Assembly: GCF_051014685.1 (NCBI RefSeq)
Contig: NW_027478420.1
Location: 1,240,001 to 1,304,000 of the forward strand
DNA length: 64,000 nt
Source of the DNA: Ptiloglossa arizonensis
Taxonomy: Eukaryota > Arthropoda > Insecta > Hymenoptera > Colletidae
Direction of reading: 5' to 3'
In this document: in pieces, positions 31,014 to 45,307 of the stretch
Position numbering within the stretch: position 1 is the stretch's first letter
Layout of the letters: each line of letters begins with the position of its first letter
Made by a program: the position numbers and the translations under genes
The notes under the pieces: generated by a model
Told to the model about the DNA's origin: nothing
Database searches by the model: none
The model's input: only the letters and a program-made list of their open reading frames with translations

Positions 31014-31608
31014 CGTATAACGTATAACGTATAACGTATAACGTATAACGTATAACGTATAACGTATAACGTATAACGTATAACGTATAACGTATAACGT
31101 ATAACGTATAACGTATAACGTATAACGTATAACGTATAACCTATGACGTATAACGTATAACGTATAACGTACAACGTATAACGTACAACGTATAACGTAG
31201 AACGTAGAACGTATAACGTATAACGTATAACGTATAACGTATAACGTATAACGTATAACGTATAACGTATAACGTATAACGTATAACGTATAACGTATAA
31301 CGTATAACGTATAACGTATAACGCATGACGTATAACGTATAACGTATAACGTATAACGTATAACGTATGACGTATAACGTATAACGTATAACGTATAACG
31401 TATAACGTATAACGTATAACGTATAACGTATAACGTATAACGTATAACGTATAACGTATAACGTATAACGTATAACGTATAACATGTAATGTATAACGTA
31501 TAACGTATAATGTATAACGTATAACGTATAACGTATAACGTACAACGTATAACGTATCACGTATAACGTATTACGAATAACGTATAACGTATAACGTATA
31601 ACGTATAA
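31014..31608. repeat. Variant-poor family I stretch
   Basis: This stretch is mostly canonical units, interrupted by cctatga at 31,140, a second short cgtacaa and cgtagaa group near 31.17-31.21 kb, cgcatga at about 31.32 kb, a catgtaa/tgtataa pair near 31.48 kb and a cgtatca-cgtatta-cgaataa cluster ending near 31.58 kb. Confidence 0.8.
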
Positions 31609-32266
31609 CGTAACACCTATAACGTATAACGTATGACGTATAACGTATAACGTATAACGTATAACGTATTACGTATAACGTATAACGTATAACATATAAC
31701 GTATAACCTATGACGTATAACGTATAACGTATAACGTATAACGTATAACGTATAACATATAATGTATAACGTATAACGTATAATGTGTAACGTATAACGT
31801 ATAACGTATAACGTACAACGTATAACGTATCACGTATAACGTATTACGAATAACGTATAACGTATAATGTATAACGTAACACCTATAACGTATAAAGTAT
31901 GACGTATAGCGTACAACGTATAACGTATAACATATATCGTATAACGTATAACGTATAACGTGTAGCGTATAACGTATAACGTATAACGCATAACGTATAA
32001 CGTATAACGTATAACGTATAAAGTATAACGTATAACGTATAACGTATAACGTATAACGTATAACGTATAACGTATAACATGTAATGTATAACGTATAACG
32101 TATAACGAATAACGTATAACGTATAACGTATTACGTATAAGGTACAACGTATAACGTATAACGTATAACGTATAACGTATAACGTATAACGTAGAACGTA
32201 TAACGTATAACGTATAACGTATAACGTATAACGTATAACGTATAACGTATAACGTATAACGTATAA
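31609..32266. repeat. 658-bp tandem repeat, copy 1
   Basis: The copy begins at the cgtaaca/cctataa pair at 31,609. cctatga lies at 31,707, and there are three rare double variants: agtatga at 31,896, catatat at 31,931 and cgtgtag at 31,959. It also has catataa in place of the usual catgtaa before tgtataa. The sum of rare variants makes this one of the most distinctive cassettes in family I. Confidence 0.88.
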
Positions 32267-32924
32267 CGTAACACCTATAACGTATAACGTATGACGTATA
32301 ACGTATAACGTATAACGTATAACGTATTACGTATAACGTATAACGTATAACATATAACGTATAACCTATGACGTATAACGTATAACGTATAACGTATAAC
32401 GTATAACGTATAACATATAATGTATAACGTATAACGTATAATGTGTAACGTATAACGTATAACGTATAACGTACAACGTATAACGTATCACGTATAACGT
32501 ATTACGAATAACGTATAACGTATAATGTATAACGTAACACCTATAACGTATAAAGTATGACGTATAGCGTACAACGTATAACGTATAACATATATCGTAT
32601 AACGTATAACGTATAACGTGTAGCGTATAACGTATAACGTATAACGCATAACGTATAACGTATAACGTATAACGTATAACGTATAAAGTATAACGTATAA
32701 CGTATAACGTATAACGTATAACGTATAACGTATAACGTATAACGTATAACATGTAATGTATAACGTATAACGTATAACGAATAACGTATAACGTATAACG
32801 TATAACGTATAAGGTACAACGTATAACGTATAACGTATAACGTATAACGTATAACGTATAACGTAGAACGTATAACGTATAACGTATAACGTATAACGTA
32901 TAACGTATAACGTATAACGTATAA
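32267..32924. repeat. 658-bp tandem repeat, copy 2
   Basis: This repeats copy 1 at exactly 658 bp (94 units): cgtaaca 32,267, cctatga 32,365, agtatga 32,554, catatat 32,589 and cgtgtag 32,617. All the rare variants are shared, so the duplication followed their origin. A diverged third relative near 34.86-35.5 kb carries agtgtga and catatat. Confidence 0.88.
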
Positions 32925-33701
32925 CGTATAAAGTACAACGTACAACGTACAACGTATAACGTAGAACGTATAACGTATAACGTATAACGTATAACGTATA
33001 ACGTATAACGTATAACGTATAACGTATAACGTATAACGTATAACGTATAACGTATAACGTATAACGTATAACGTATAACGTATAACGTATAACGTACAAC
33101 GTATAACGTATAACGTATAACGTATAACGTATAACGTATAACGTACAACGTATAACGTATCACGTATAACGTATAACGAATGACGTTTAACGTATGACGT
33201 ATAACGTATAACGTATAACGTATAACGTATAACGTATAACGTATAACGTATAACGTAAAACGTATAACGTATAACGTAAAACATGTAATGTATAACGTAT
33301 AACGTATAACGAATAACGTATAACGTATAACGTATAACGTATAACGTATAACGTACAACGTATAACGTATAACGTATAACGTATAACGTATAACGTATAA
33401 CGTATAACGTATAACGTATAACGTATAACGTATAACGTATAACGTATAACGTATAACGTATAACGTATAACGTATAACGTATAACGTATAACGTATATCG
33501 TATAACGTATAACGTATAACGTATAACGTATAACGTACAACGTATAACGTATCACGTATAACGTATAACGAATGACGTTTAACGTATGACGTATAACGTA
33601 TAACGTATAACGTATAACGTACAACGTACAACGTACAACGTATAACGTATAACGTATAACGTATAACGTATAACGTATAACGTATAACGTATAACGTATA
33701 A
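32925..33701. repeat. Family I block with cgtttaa variants
   Basis: Contains an agtacaa/cgtacaa group near 32.94 kb, two cgtatca clusters each followed by cgtttaa (near 33.19 and 33.58 kb, where most copies have cgtataa), a cgtaaaa/catgtaa pair near 33.28 kb and three cgtacaa units near 33.62 kb. No unique sequence. Confidence 0.78.
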
Positions 33702-34750
33702 CGTATTACGTATAACGTATAACGTATAACATATAACGTATAACCTATGACGTATAACGTATAACGTATAACGTATAACGTATAACGTATAACATGTAAT
33801 GTATAACGTATAACGTATAATGTGTAACGTATAACGTATAACGTATAACGTACAACGTATAACGTATCACGTACAACGTATTACGAATAACGTATAACGT
33901 ATAACGTATAACGTAACACCTATAACGTATAAAGTATAACGTATAGCGTACAACGTATAACGTATAACGTATATCGTATAACGTATAACGTATAACGTGT
34001 AACGTATAACGTATAACGTATAACGCATAACGTATAACGTATAACGTATAACGTATAAAGTATAACGTATAACGTATAACGTATAACGTATAACGTATAA
34101 CGTATAACGTATAACGTATAACGTATATCGTATAACGTATAACGTATAACGTATAACGTATAACGTATAACGTACAACGTATAACGTACAACGTATAACG
34201 TACAACGTATAACGTACAACGTATAACGTACAACGTATAACGTAGAACGTATAACGTATAACGTATAACGTATAACGTATAACGTATAACGTATAACGTA
34301 TAACGTATAACGTATAACGTATAACGTATAACGTATAACGTATAACGTATAACGTATAACGTATAACGTATAACGTACAACGTATAACGTATAACGTATA
34401 ACGTATAACGCACATCGTATAACGTATAACATATAACGAATAACGTAAAACGCATAACGTATAACGTATAACGTATAACGTATAACGTATAACGTATAAC
34501 GTATAACGTATAACGTGTAACGGATAACGTATAACGAATAACGTAAAACGTATAACGCATGACGTATAACGTATAACGTATAACGTATAACGTGTAACGT
34601 ATAACGTATAACGTATAACGTATAACGTATAACGTATAACGTATAACGTATAACGTATAACGTATAACGTATAACCTATAACGTATAACGTATAACGTAT
34701 AACGTATAACGTATAACGTTTAACGTATAACGTATAACATGTAATGTATA
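33702..34750. repeat. About 2.5-kb spaced block, copy 1, with cgcacat module
   Basis: cgtatta at 33,702 and cctatga at 33,744 are matched 2,597 bp later at 36,299 and 36,341. The cgcacat unit at 34,409 is matched 2,429 bp later at 36,838, so copy 2 is 24 units shorter in between. This copy contains the dimeric cgtacaa tract at 34,171-34,247 (five dimers). After cgcacat come catataa, cgaataa, cgtaaaa and cgcataa, then cggataa at 34,521, cgcatga and cgtttaa at 34,717. Confidence 0.85.
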
Positions 34751-36298
34751 ACGTATAACGTATAATGTATAACGTATAACGTATAACGTATAACGTACAA
34801 CGTATAACGTATCACGTATAACGTATTACGAATAACGTATAACGTATAACGTATAACGTATAACGTAACACCTATAACGTATAACGTATAACGTATAACG
34901 TATAACATATAACGTATAACCTATGACGTATAACGTATAACGTATAACGTATAACGTATAACGTATAACGTATAACATGTAATGTATAACGTATAACGTA
35001 TAATGTGTAACGTATAACGTATAACGTATAACGTACAACGTATAACGTATCACGTATAACGTATTACGAATAACGTATAACGTATAACGTATAACGTAAC
35101 ACCTATAACGTATAAAGTGTGACGTATAGCGTACAACGTATAACGTATAACATATATCGTATAACGTATAACGTATAACGTGTAACGTATAACGTATAAC
35201 GTATAACGCATAACGTATAACGTATAACGTATAACGTATAAAGTATAACGTATAACGTATAACGTATAACGTATAACGTATAACGTATAACGTATAACGT
35301 ATAACATGTAATGTATAACGTATAACGTATAACGAATAACGATTAACGTATAACGTATAACGTATAACGTACAACGTATAACGTATAACGTATAACGTAT
35401 AACGTATAACGTATAACGTATAACGTAGAACGTAGAACGTAGAACGTATAACGTATAACGTATAACGTATAACGTATAACGTATAACGCATAACGTATAA
35501 CGTACAACGTACAACGTACAACGTATAACGTATAACGTATAACGTATAACGTATAACGTATAACGTATAACGTATAACGTATAACGTATAACGTATAACG
35601 TATAACGTATAACGTATAACGTATAACGTATAACGTATAACGTATAACGTATAACGTATAACGTACAACGTATAACGTATAACGTATAACGTACAACGTA
35701 TAACGTATCACGTATAACGTATTACGAATGACGTATAACGTATGACGTATAACGTATAACGTATAACGTATAACGTATAAGGTATAACGTATAACGTATA
35801 ACGTATAACGTATAACGTAAAACATGTAATGTATAACGTATAACGTATAACGAATAACGTATAACGTATAACGTATAACGTATAACGTACAACGTATAAC
35901 GTATAACGTATAACGTATAACGTATAACGTATAACGTATAACGTATAACGTATAACGTACAACGTATAACGTATCACGTATAACGTATAACGAATGACGT
36001 ATAACGTATGACGTATAACGTATAACGTATAACGTATAACGTATAACGTATAACGTATAACGTATAACGTAAAACGTATAACGTATAACGTAAAACATGT
36101 AATGTATAACGTATAACGTATAACGAATAACGTATAACGTATAACGTATAACGTATAACGTATAACGTACAACGTATAACGTATAACGTATCACGTATAA
36201 CGTATTACGAATAACGTATAACGTATAACGTATAACGTATAACGTAACACCTATAACGTATAACGTATGACGTATAACGTATAACGTATAACGTATAA
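34751..36298. repeat. Family I block between the two cgcacat modules
   Basis: Holds cctatga at 34,920, a diverged relative of the 658-bp cassette (agtgtga near 35.12 kb, catatat near 35.15 kb), cgattaa at 35,340, cgtagaa units near 35.43 kb, and a cgtatca series from 35.7 kb that resembles 28.7-29.2 kb. Canonical units fill the rest. Confidence 0.77.
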
Positions 36299-37200
36299 CG
36301 TATTACGTATAACGTATAACGTATAACATATAACGTATAACCTATGACGTATAACGTATAACGTATAACGTATAACGTATAACGTATAACATGTAATGTA
36401 TAACGTATAACGTATAATGTGTAACGTATAACGTATAACGTATAACGTATAACGTACAACGTATAACGTATCACGTATAACGTATTACGAATAACGTATA
36501 ACGTATAACGTATAACGTAACACCTATAACGTATAAAGTATAACGTATAGCGTACAACGTATAACGTATAACGTATATCGTATAACGTATAACGTATAAC
36601 GTGTAACGTATAACGTATAACGTATAACGCATAACGTATAACGTATAACGTATAACGTATAAAGTATAACGTATAACGTATAACGTATAACGTATAACGT
36701 ATAACGTATAACGTATAACGTATAACGTACAACGTATAACGTACAACGTATAACGTAGAACGTATAACGTATAACGTATAACGTATAACGTATAACGTAT
36801 AACGTACAACGTATAACGTATAACGTATAACGTATAACGCACATCGTATAACGTATAACATATAACGAATAACGTAAAACGCATAACGTATAACGTATAA
36901 CGTATAACGTATAACGTATAACGTATAACGTATAACGTATAACGTGTAACGGATAACGTATAACGAATAACGTAAAACGTATAACGCATGACGTATAACG
37001 TATAACGTATAACGTATAACGTGTAACGTATAACGTATAACGTATAACGTATAACGTATAACGTATAACGTATAACGTATAACGTATAACGTATAACGTA
37101 TAACGTATAACGTATAACGTATAACGTATAACGTATAACGTATAACGTATAACGTTTAACGTATAACGTATAACATGTAATGTATAACGTATAACGTATA
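36299..37200. repeat. About 2.5-kb spaced block, copy 2, with cgcacat module
   Basis: This is the second copy of 33,702-34,750. The dimeric tract is reduced to two dimers at 36,728-36,755 before cgtagaa at 36,756. cgcacat lies at 36,838, cggataa at 36,950 and cgtttaa at 37,153. The cggataa-to-cgtttaa distance is 203 bp here, 196 bp in copy 1, and 189 bp in a third partial copy at 41,745-41,940. Confidence 0.85.
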
Positions 37201-39399
37201 ATGTATAACGTATAACGTATAACGTATAACGTACAACGTATAACGTATCACGTATAACGTATTACGAATAACGTATAACGTATAACGTATATCGTATAAC
37301 GTAACACCTATAACGTATAACGTATGACGTATAACGTATAACGTATAACGTATAACGTATAACGTATTACGTATAACGTATAACGTATAACATATAACGT
37401 ATAACCTATGACGTATAACGTATAACGTATAACGTATAACGTATAACGTATAACATGTAATGTATAACGTATAACGTATAATGTGTAACGTATAACGTAT
37501 AACGTATAACGTACAACGTATAACGTATCACGTATAACGTATTACGAATAACGTATAACGTATAACGTATAACGTAACACCTATAACGTATAAAGTATAA
37601 CGTATAGCGTACAACGTATAACGTAAAACGTATATCGTATAACGTATAACGTACAACGTGTAACGTATAACGTATAACGTATAACGCATAACGTATAACG
37701 TATAACGTATAACGTATAAAGTATAACGTATAACGTATAACGTATAACGTATAACGTATAACGTATAACGTATAACATGTAATGTATAACGTATAACGTA
37801 TAACGAATAACGTATAACGTATAACGTATAACGTACAACGTATAACGTATAACGTATAACGTATAACGTATAACGTCTAACGTATAACGTATAACGTATA
37901 ACGTATAACGTATAACGTATAACGTATAACGTATAACGTATAACGTACAACGTACAACGTACAACGTATAACGTATAACGTACAACGTACAACGTACAAC
38001 GTATAACGTACAACGTATAACGTATAACGTATAACGTATAACGTATAACGTATAACGTATAACGTATAACGTATAACGTATAACGTATAACGTATAACGT
38101 ATAACGTATAACGTATAACGTATAACGTATAACGTATAACGTATAACGTATAACGTATAACGTATAACGTATAACGTATAACGTATAGCGTATAACGTAT
38201 AACGTACAACGTATAACGTATCACGCATAACGTATTACGAATGACGTATAACGTATGACGTATAACGTATAACGTATAACGTATAACGTATAACGTATAA
38301 CGTATAACGTATAACGTATAACGTATAACGTATAACGTATAACGTATAACGTATAACGTATAACGTGTAACGTATAACGTATAACGTATAACGTATAACG
38401 TATAACGTACAACGTATAACGTATCACGTATAACGTATTACGAATGACGTATAACGTATAACGTATAACGTATAACGTATAAAGTATAACGTATAACGTA
38501 TAACGTACAACGTATAACGTATCACGTATAACGTATTACGAATGACGTATAACGTATGACGTATAACGTATAACGTATAACGTATAACGTATAACGTATA
38601 ACGTATAAGGTATAACGTATAACGTGTAACGTAAAACATGTAATGTATAACGTACAACGTATAACGAATAACGTATAACGTATAACGTATAACGTATAAC
38701 GTACAACGTATAACGTATAACGTATCACGTATAACGTATTACGAATAGCGTATAACGTATAACGTATAACGTATAACGTAACACCTATAACGTATAACGT
38801 ATGACGTATAACGTATAACGTATAACGTATAACGTATTACGTATAACGTATAACGTATAACATATAACGTATAACCTATGACGTATAACGTATAACGTAT
38901 AACGTATAACTTATAACGTATAACATGTAATGTATAACGTATAACGTATAACGTATAACGTATAACGTATAACGTATAACGTATAACGTATAACGTATAA
39001 CGTATAACATGTAATGTATAACGTATAACGTATAACGTATAACGTATAACGTATAACATGTAATGTATAACGTATAACGTATAACGAATAACGTATAACG
39101 TATAACGTATAACGTATAACGTATAACATGTAATGTATAACGTATAACGTATAACGAATAACGTATAACGTATAACGTATAACGTACAACGTATAACGTA
39201 TAACGTATAACGTATAACGTATAACGTCTAACGTATAACGTATAACGTATAACGTATAACGTATAACGTATAACGTATAACGTATAACGTATAACGTATA
39301 ACGTATAACGTACAACGTATAACGTATCACGTATCACGTATAACGTATTACGAATAACGTATAACGTATAACGTATAACGTATAACGTAACACCTATAA
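37201..39399. repeat. Family I block, last before the family II boundary
   Basis: cctatga markers lie at 37,405 and 38,875 with their usual preceding catataa. cgtaaca/cctataa pairs occur near 37.30, 37.57, 38.78 and 39.39 kb. A three-unit cgtacaa cluster appears twice near 37.95-38.0 kb. A perfect run of 24 units spans 38,014-38,181. Repeated catgtaa/tgtataa pairs occur near 38.93, 39.01, 39.06 and 39.13 kb. Confidence 0.77.
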
Positions 39400-39525
39400 C
39401 GTATAACGTATGACGTATAACGTATAACGTATAACGTATAACGTATTTCGTATAACGTATAACGTATAACGCATAACGTATAACGTATAACCTATGACGT
39501 ATAACGTATAACGTATAACGTATAA

Positions 39526-39560
39526 CTAATAACGTATAACGTATAACGAATATCGTAGGA
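39526..39560. repeat. Family II cassette, partial (first in window)
   Basis: ctaataa at 39,526, then cgaatat and cgtagga at 39,547-39,560. The caaacaa half is missing. Confidence 0.85.
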
Positions 39561-40603
39561 CGTATAACGCATAACGTATAACGTATTACGTATAACGTAT
39601 AACGTATAACGTATAACGTATAACGTATAACGTATAACGTACAACGTGTAACGCATACCGAATAACGTATAACGTATAACGCATGACGTATAACGTATAA
39701 CGTATAACGTATAACGTATAACGTATAACGTATGACGTATAACGTATAACGTATAACGTATAACGTATAACGTATAACGTATAACGTATAACTTATAACG
39801 TATAACGTATAACGTATAACGTATAACATGTAATGTATAACGTATAACGTATAATGTATAACGTATAACGTATAACGTATAACGTACAACGTATAACGTA
39901 TCACGTATAACGTATTACGAATAACGTATAACGTATCACGTATAACGTATTACGAATGACGTATAACGTATGACGTATAACGTATAACGTATAACGTATA
40001 ACGTATAACGTATAACGTATAAGGTATAACGTATAACGTGTAACGTAAAACATGTAATGTATAACGTACAACGTATAACGAATAACGTATAACGTATAAC
40101 GTATAACGTATAACGTATAACGTATAACGTATAACGTATAACGTATAACGTATAACGTATAACGTATAACGTATAACGTACAACGTACAACGTATCACGT
40201 ATAACGTATTACGAATGACGTATAACGTATGACGTATAACGTATAACGTATAACGTATAACGTATAACGTATAACGTATAACGTATAACGTATAACGTAT
40301 AACGTATAACGTATAACGTAAAACATGTAATGTATAACGTATAACGTATAACGAATAACGTATAACGTATAACGTATAACGTATAACGTACAACGTATAA
40401 CGTATAACGTATAACGTATAACGTATAACGTATAACGTATAACGTATAACGTATAACGTATAACGTATAACGTATAACGTATAACGTATAACGTATAACG
40501 TATAACGTATAACGTATAACGTATAACGTATAACGTATAACGTATAACGCATAACGTATAACGTATAACCTATGACGTATAACGTATAACGTATAACGTA
40601 TAA

Positions 40604-40764
40604 CTAATAACGTATAACGTATAACGAATATCGTAGGACGTATAACGCATAACGTATAACGTATAACGTATAACGTATAACGTATAACTTATGACGTATA
40701 ACGTATAACGTATAACGTATAACGTATAACGAATAACGTATAACGTATAACGTATAACAAACAA
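40604..40764. repeat. Family II cassette, 161 bp
   Basis: ctaataa 40,604, cgtagga 40,632, cttatga 40,688, caaacaa 40,758. The cgtagga-to-caaacaa distance is 126 bp, one unit longer than the usual 119. Confidence 0.88.
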
Positions 40765-41163
40765 CGTATAACGTATAACGTATAACGTATAACGTATAAC
40801 GTATAACGTATAACGTATAACATGTAATGTATAACGTATAACGTATAACGAATAACGTATAACGTATAACGTATAACGTACAACGTATAACGTATAACGT
40901 ATAACGTATAACGTATAACGTATAACGTATAACGTATAACGTATAACGTATAACGTATAACGTATAACGTATAACGTATAACGTATAACGTACAACGTAC
41001 AACGTACAACGTATAACGTATAACGTATAACGTATAACGTATAACGTATAACGTATAACGTGTAACGTATAACGTATAACGTATAACGTATAACGTATAA
41101 CGTATAACGTATAACGTATAACGTATAACGTATAACGATTAACGTATAACGTATAACGTGTAA

Positions 41164-41253
41164 CGCATACCGAATAACGTATAACGTGTAACGAAGAACG
41201 CATAACGCATAACGTATAACGTATATCGTATAACGTTTAATGTATAACGTATA
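41164..41253. repeat. cgcatac/cgaagaa module, copy 1
   Basis: cgcatac at 41,164 is followed by cgaataa, then cgtgtaa and cgaagaa (41,192), two cgcataa units, cgtatat, a cgtttaa and tgtataa. The cgtttaa is private; the other two copies have a canonical unit there. The end is placed at the tgtataa unit and is approximate. Confidence 0.85.
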
Positions 41254-41940
41254 ACGTATAACGTATAACGTATAACGTATAACGTATAACGTATAACGTC
41301 TAACGTATAACGTATAACGTATAACGTATAACGCATAACGTATAACGTATACCGTATAACGTATAACCTATGACGTATAACGTATAACATATAATGTATA
41401 ACGTATCACGTATAACGTATTACGAATAACGTATAACGTATGACGTATAACGTATAACGTATAACGTATAACGTATAACGTATAACGAATAACGTATAAC
41501 GTATAAGGTATAACAAACAACGTATAACGTATAACGTATAACGTATAACGTATAACGTATAACGTATAACGTATAACATGTAATGTATAACGTATAACGT
41601 ATAACGAATAACGTATAACGTATAACGTATAACGTACAACGTATAACGTATAACGTATAACGTATAACGTATAACGTATAACGTATAACGTATAACGTAT
41701 AACGTATAACGTATAACGTATAACGTATAACGTATAACGTGTAACGGATAACGTATAACGAATAACGTAAAACGTATAACGCATGACGTATAACGTATAA
41801 CGTATAACGTATAACGTATAACGTATAACGTATAACGTATAACGTATAACGTATAACGTATAACGTATAACGTATAACGTATAACGTATAACGTATAACG
41901 TATAACGTATAACGTATAACGTATAACGTATAACGTTTAA

Positions 41941-43320
41941 CGTATAACGTATAACATGTAATGTATAACGCATAACGTATAATGTATAACGTATAACGTA
42001 TAACGTATAACGTACAACGTATAACGTATCACGTATAACGTATTACGAATAACGTATAACGTATAACGTATAACGTATAACGTAACACCTATAACGTATA
42101 ACGTATGACGTATAACGTATAACGTATAACGTATAACGTATTACGTATAACGTATAACGTATAACATATAACGTATAACCTATGACGTATAACGTATAAC
42201 GTATAACGTATAACGTATAACGTATAACATGTAATGTATAACGTATAACGTATAATGTGTAACGTATAACGTATAACGTATAACGTACAACGTATAACGT
42301 ATCACGTATAACGTATTACGAGTAACGTATAACGTATAACGTATAACGTAACACCTATAACGTATAAAGTATAACGTATAGCGTACAACGTATAACGTAA
42401 AACGTATATCGTATAACGTATAACGTATAACGTGTAACGTATAACGTATAACGTATAACGCATAACGTATAACGTATAACGTATAACGTATAAAGTATAA
42501 CGTATAACGTATAACGTATAACGTATAACGTATAACGTATAACGTATAACGTATAACATGTAATGTATAACGTATAACGTATAACGAATAACGTATAACG
42601 TATAACGTATAACGTACAACGTATGACGTATAACGTATAACGTATAACGTATAACTTATAACGTATAACGTATAACGTATAACGTATAACGTACAACGTA
42701 TAACGTATCACGTATAACGTATCACGAATGACGTATGACGTATGACGTATAACGTATAACGTATAACGTATAACGTATAACGTATAACGTATAAGGTATA
42801 ACGTATAACGTATAACGTATAACGTATAACGTATAACGTATAACGTATAACGTATAACGTATAACGTATAACGTATAACGTATAACGTACAACGTATAAC
42901 GTATCACGTATAACGTATTACGAATGACGTATAACGTATAACGTATAACGTATAACGTAACACCTATAACGTATAACGTATGACGTATAACGTATAACGT
43001 ATAACGTATAACGTATTACGTATAACGTATAACGTATAACATATAACGTATAACCTATGACGTATAACGTATAACGTATAACGTATAACGTATAACGTAT
43101 AACATGTAATGTATAACGTATAACGTATAACGTATAACGGATGACGTATAACGTATAACGTATAACGTATAACGTATAACGTATAACATGTAATGTATAA
43201 CGTATAACGTATAATGTATAACGTATAACGTATAACGTATAACGTACAACGTATAACGTATCACGTATAACGTATTACGAATAACGTATAACGTATAACG
43301 TATAACGTATAACGTAACAC
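41941..43320. repeat. Family I island inside family II
   Basis: Family I diagnostics return: cgtaaca/cctataa at 42,081, 42,347, 42,957 and about 43.31 kb, agtataa with cgtatag near 42.37 kb, and catataa with cctatga at 42,179 and 43,054. Family II markers are absent. The order matches the 37.2-38.2 kb family I block. Confidence 0.8.
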
Positions 43321-45307
43321 CTATAACGTATAACGTATGACGTATAACGTATAACGTATAACGTATAACGTATTACGTATAACGTATAACGTATAACGCA
43401 TAACGTATAACGTATAACGTATAACATGTAATGTATAACGTTTAACGTATAACGAATAACGTATAACGTATAACGTATAACGTAAAACGTATAACGTATA
43501 ACGTATAACATATAACGTATAACGTATAACGTATAACGTATAACGTATAACGTATGACGTATAACGTATAACGTATAACGTATAACGTATAACGTATAAC
43601 GTATAACGTAAAACATGTAATGTATAACGTATAACGTATAACGAATAACGTATAACGTATAACGTATAACGTATAACGTACAACGTATAACGTATAACGT
43701 ATAACGTATAACGTATAACGTATAACGTATAACGTATAACGTATAACGTATAACGTATAACGTAAAACATGTAATGTATAACGTATAACGTATAACGAAT
43801 AACGTATAACGTATAACGTATAACGTATAACGTACAACGTATAACGTATAACGTATAACGTATAACATATAACGTATAACGTATAACGTATAACGTATAA
43901 CGTATAACGTATAACGTATAACGTATAACGTATAACGTATAACGTATAACGTATAACATGTAATGTATAACGTATAACGTATAACGAATAACGTACAACG
44001 TATAACGTATAACGTATAACGTATAACGTATAACGTATAACGTATAACGTATAACGTATAACGTATAACGTATAACGTATAACGTATAACGTATAACGTA
44101 TAACGTATAACGTATAACGTATAACGTATAACGTATAACGTGTAACGTATAACGTATAACGTATAACGTATAACGTATAACGCATAACGTATAACGTATA
44201 ATATATGACGTATAACGTATAACGTATAACGTATAACTAATAACGTATAACGTATAACGAATATCGTAGGACGTATAACGCATAACGTATAACGTATAAC
44301 GTATAACGTATAACGTATAACCTATGACGTATAACGTATAACGTATAACGTATAACGAATAACGTATAACGTATAACGTATAACAAACAACGTATAACGT
44401 ATAACGTATAACGTATAACGTATAACGTATAACGTATAACGTATAACGTATAACGTATAACATGTAATGTATAACGTATAACGTATAACGAATAACGTAT
44501 AACGTATAACGTACAACGTACAACGTACAACGTATAACGTATAACGTATAACGTACAACGTATAACGTATCACGTATAACGTATTACGAATGACGTATAA
44601 CGTATGACGTATAACGTATTACGTATAACGTATAACGTATAACGTATAACGTATAACGTATAACGTATAACGTAAAACATGTAATGTATAACGTATAACG
44701 TATAACGAATAACGTATAACGTATAACATATAACGTATAACGTACAACGTATAACGTATAACGTATAACGTATAACGTATAACGTATAACGTATAACGTA
44801 TAACGTATAACGTATAACGTATAACGTATAACGTATAACGTATAACGTATAACGTATAACATGTAATGTATAACGTATAACGTATAACGTACAACGTATA
44901 ACGTACAACGTATAACGTATAACGTATAACGTATAACGTATAACGTATAACGTATAACGTATAACGTATAACGTATGACGTATAACGTATAACGTATAAC
45001 GTATAACGTATAACGTATAACATGTAATGTATAACGTATAACGTATAACGAATAACGTACAACGTATAACGTATAACGTATAACGTATAACGTATAACGT
45101 ATAACGTATAACGTATAACGTATAACGTATAACGTATAACGTATAACGTATAACGTATAACGTATAACGTATAACGTATAACGTATAACGTATAACGTAT
45201 AACGTATAACGTATAACGTATAACGTATAACGTATAACGTATAACGTATAACGTATAACGTATAACGTATAACGTATAACGTATAACGCATAACGTATAA
45301 CGTATAA
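43321..45307. repeat. Mixed block and perfect 32-unit run
   Basis: Canonical arrays with catgtaa/tgtataa and cgaataa markers surround the first fully typical family II cassette at 44,237-44,390. A perfect run of 32 units fills 45,063-45,286, between cgtacaa at 45,056 and cgcataa at 45,287. A run of this kind precedes cgcataa in many family II copies. Confidence 0.8.
44237..44390. repeat. Family II cassette, 154 bp
   Basis: ctaataa 44,237, cgtagga 44,265, cctatga 44,321, caaacaa 44,384; 119-bp spacing. Confidence 0.9.

Larger units (their letters stand above)
39400..41940. repeat. Family I to family II transition
   Basis: The first family II marker, ctaataa, appears at 39,526, followed by cgtagga at 39,554. 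Before this point I see none of ctaataa, cgtagga or caaacaa. The stretch mixes both families: family I cgtatca-cgaatga clusters near 39.9-40.2 kb, a full family II cassette at 40,604-40,764, the cgcatac/cgaagaa module near 41.16-41.2 kb, a half cassette ending in caaacaa at 41,514, and the cggataa module at 41,745. Confidence 0.8.

Noticed and set aside
34409..34450. Remnant of a non-satellite element around cgcacat
   Set aside because: The segment divides into 7-bp units in register (cgcacat, then canonical, catataa, cgaataa, cgtaaaa, cgcataa types), so no foreign sequence is needed.
40604..40764. Insertion of foreign sequence at the ctaataa/cgtagga/caaacaa cassette
   Set aside because: Each unusual unit is a 1-3 base change of cgtataa and unit length is kept, so the cassette is diverged satellite, not an insert.
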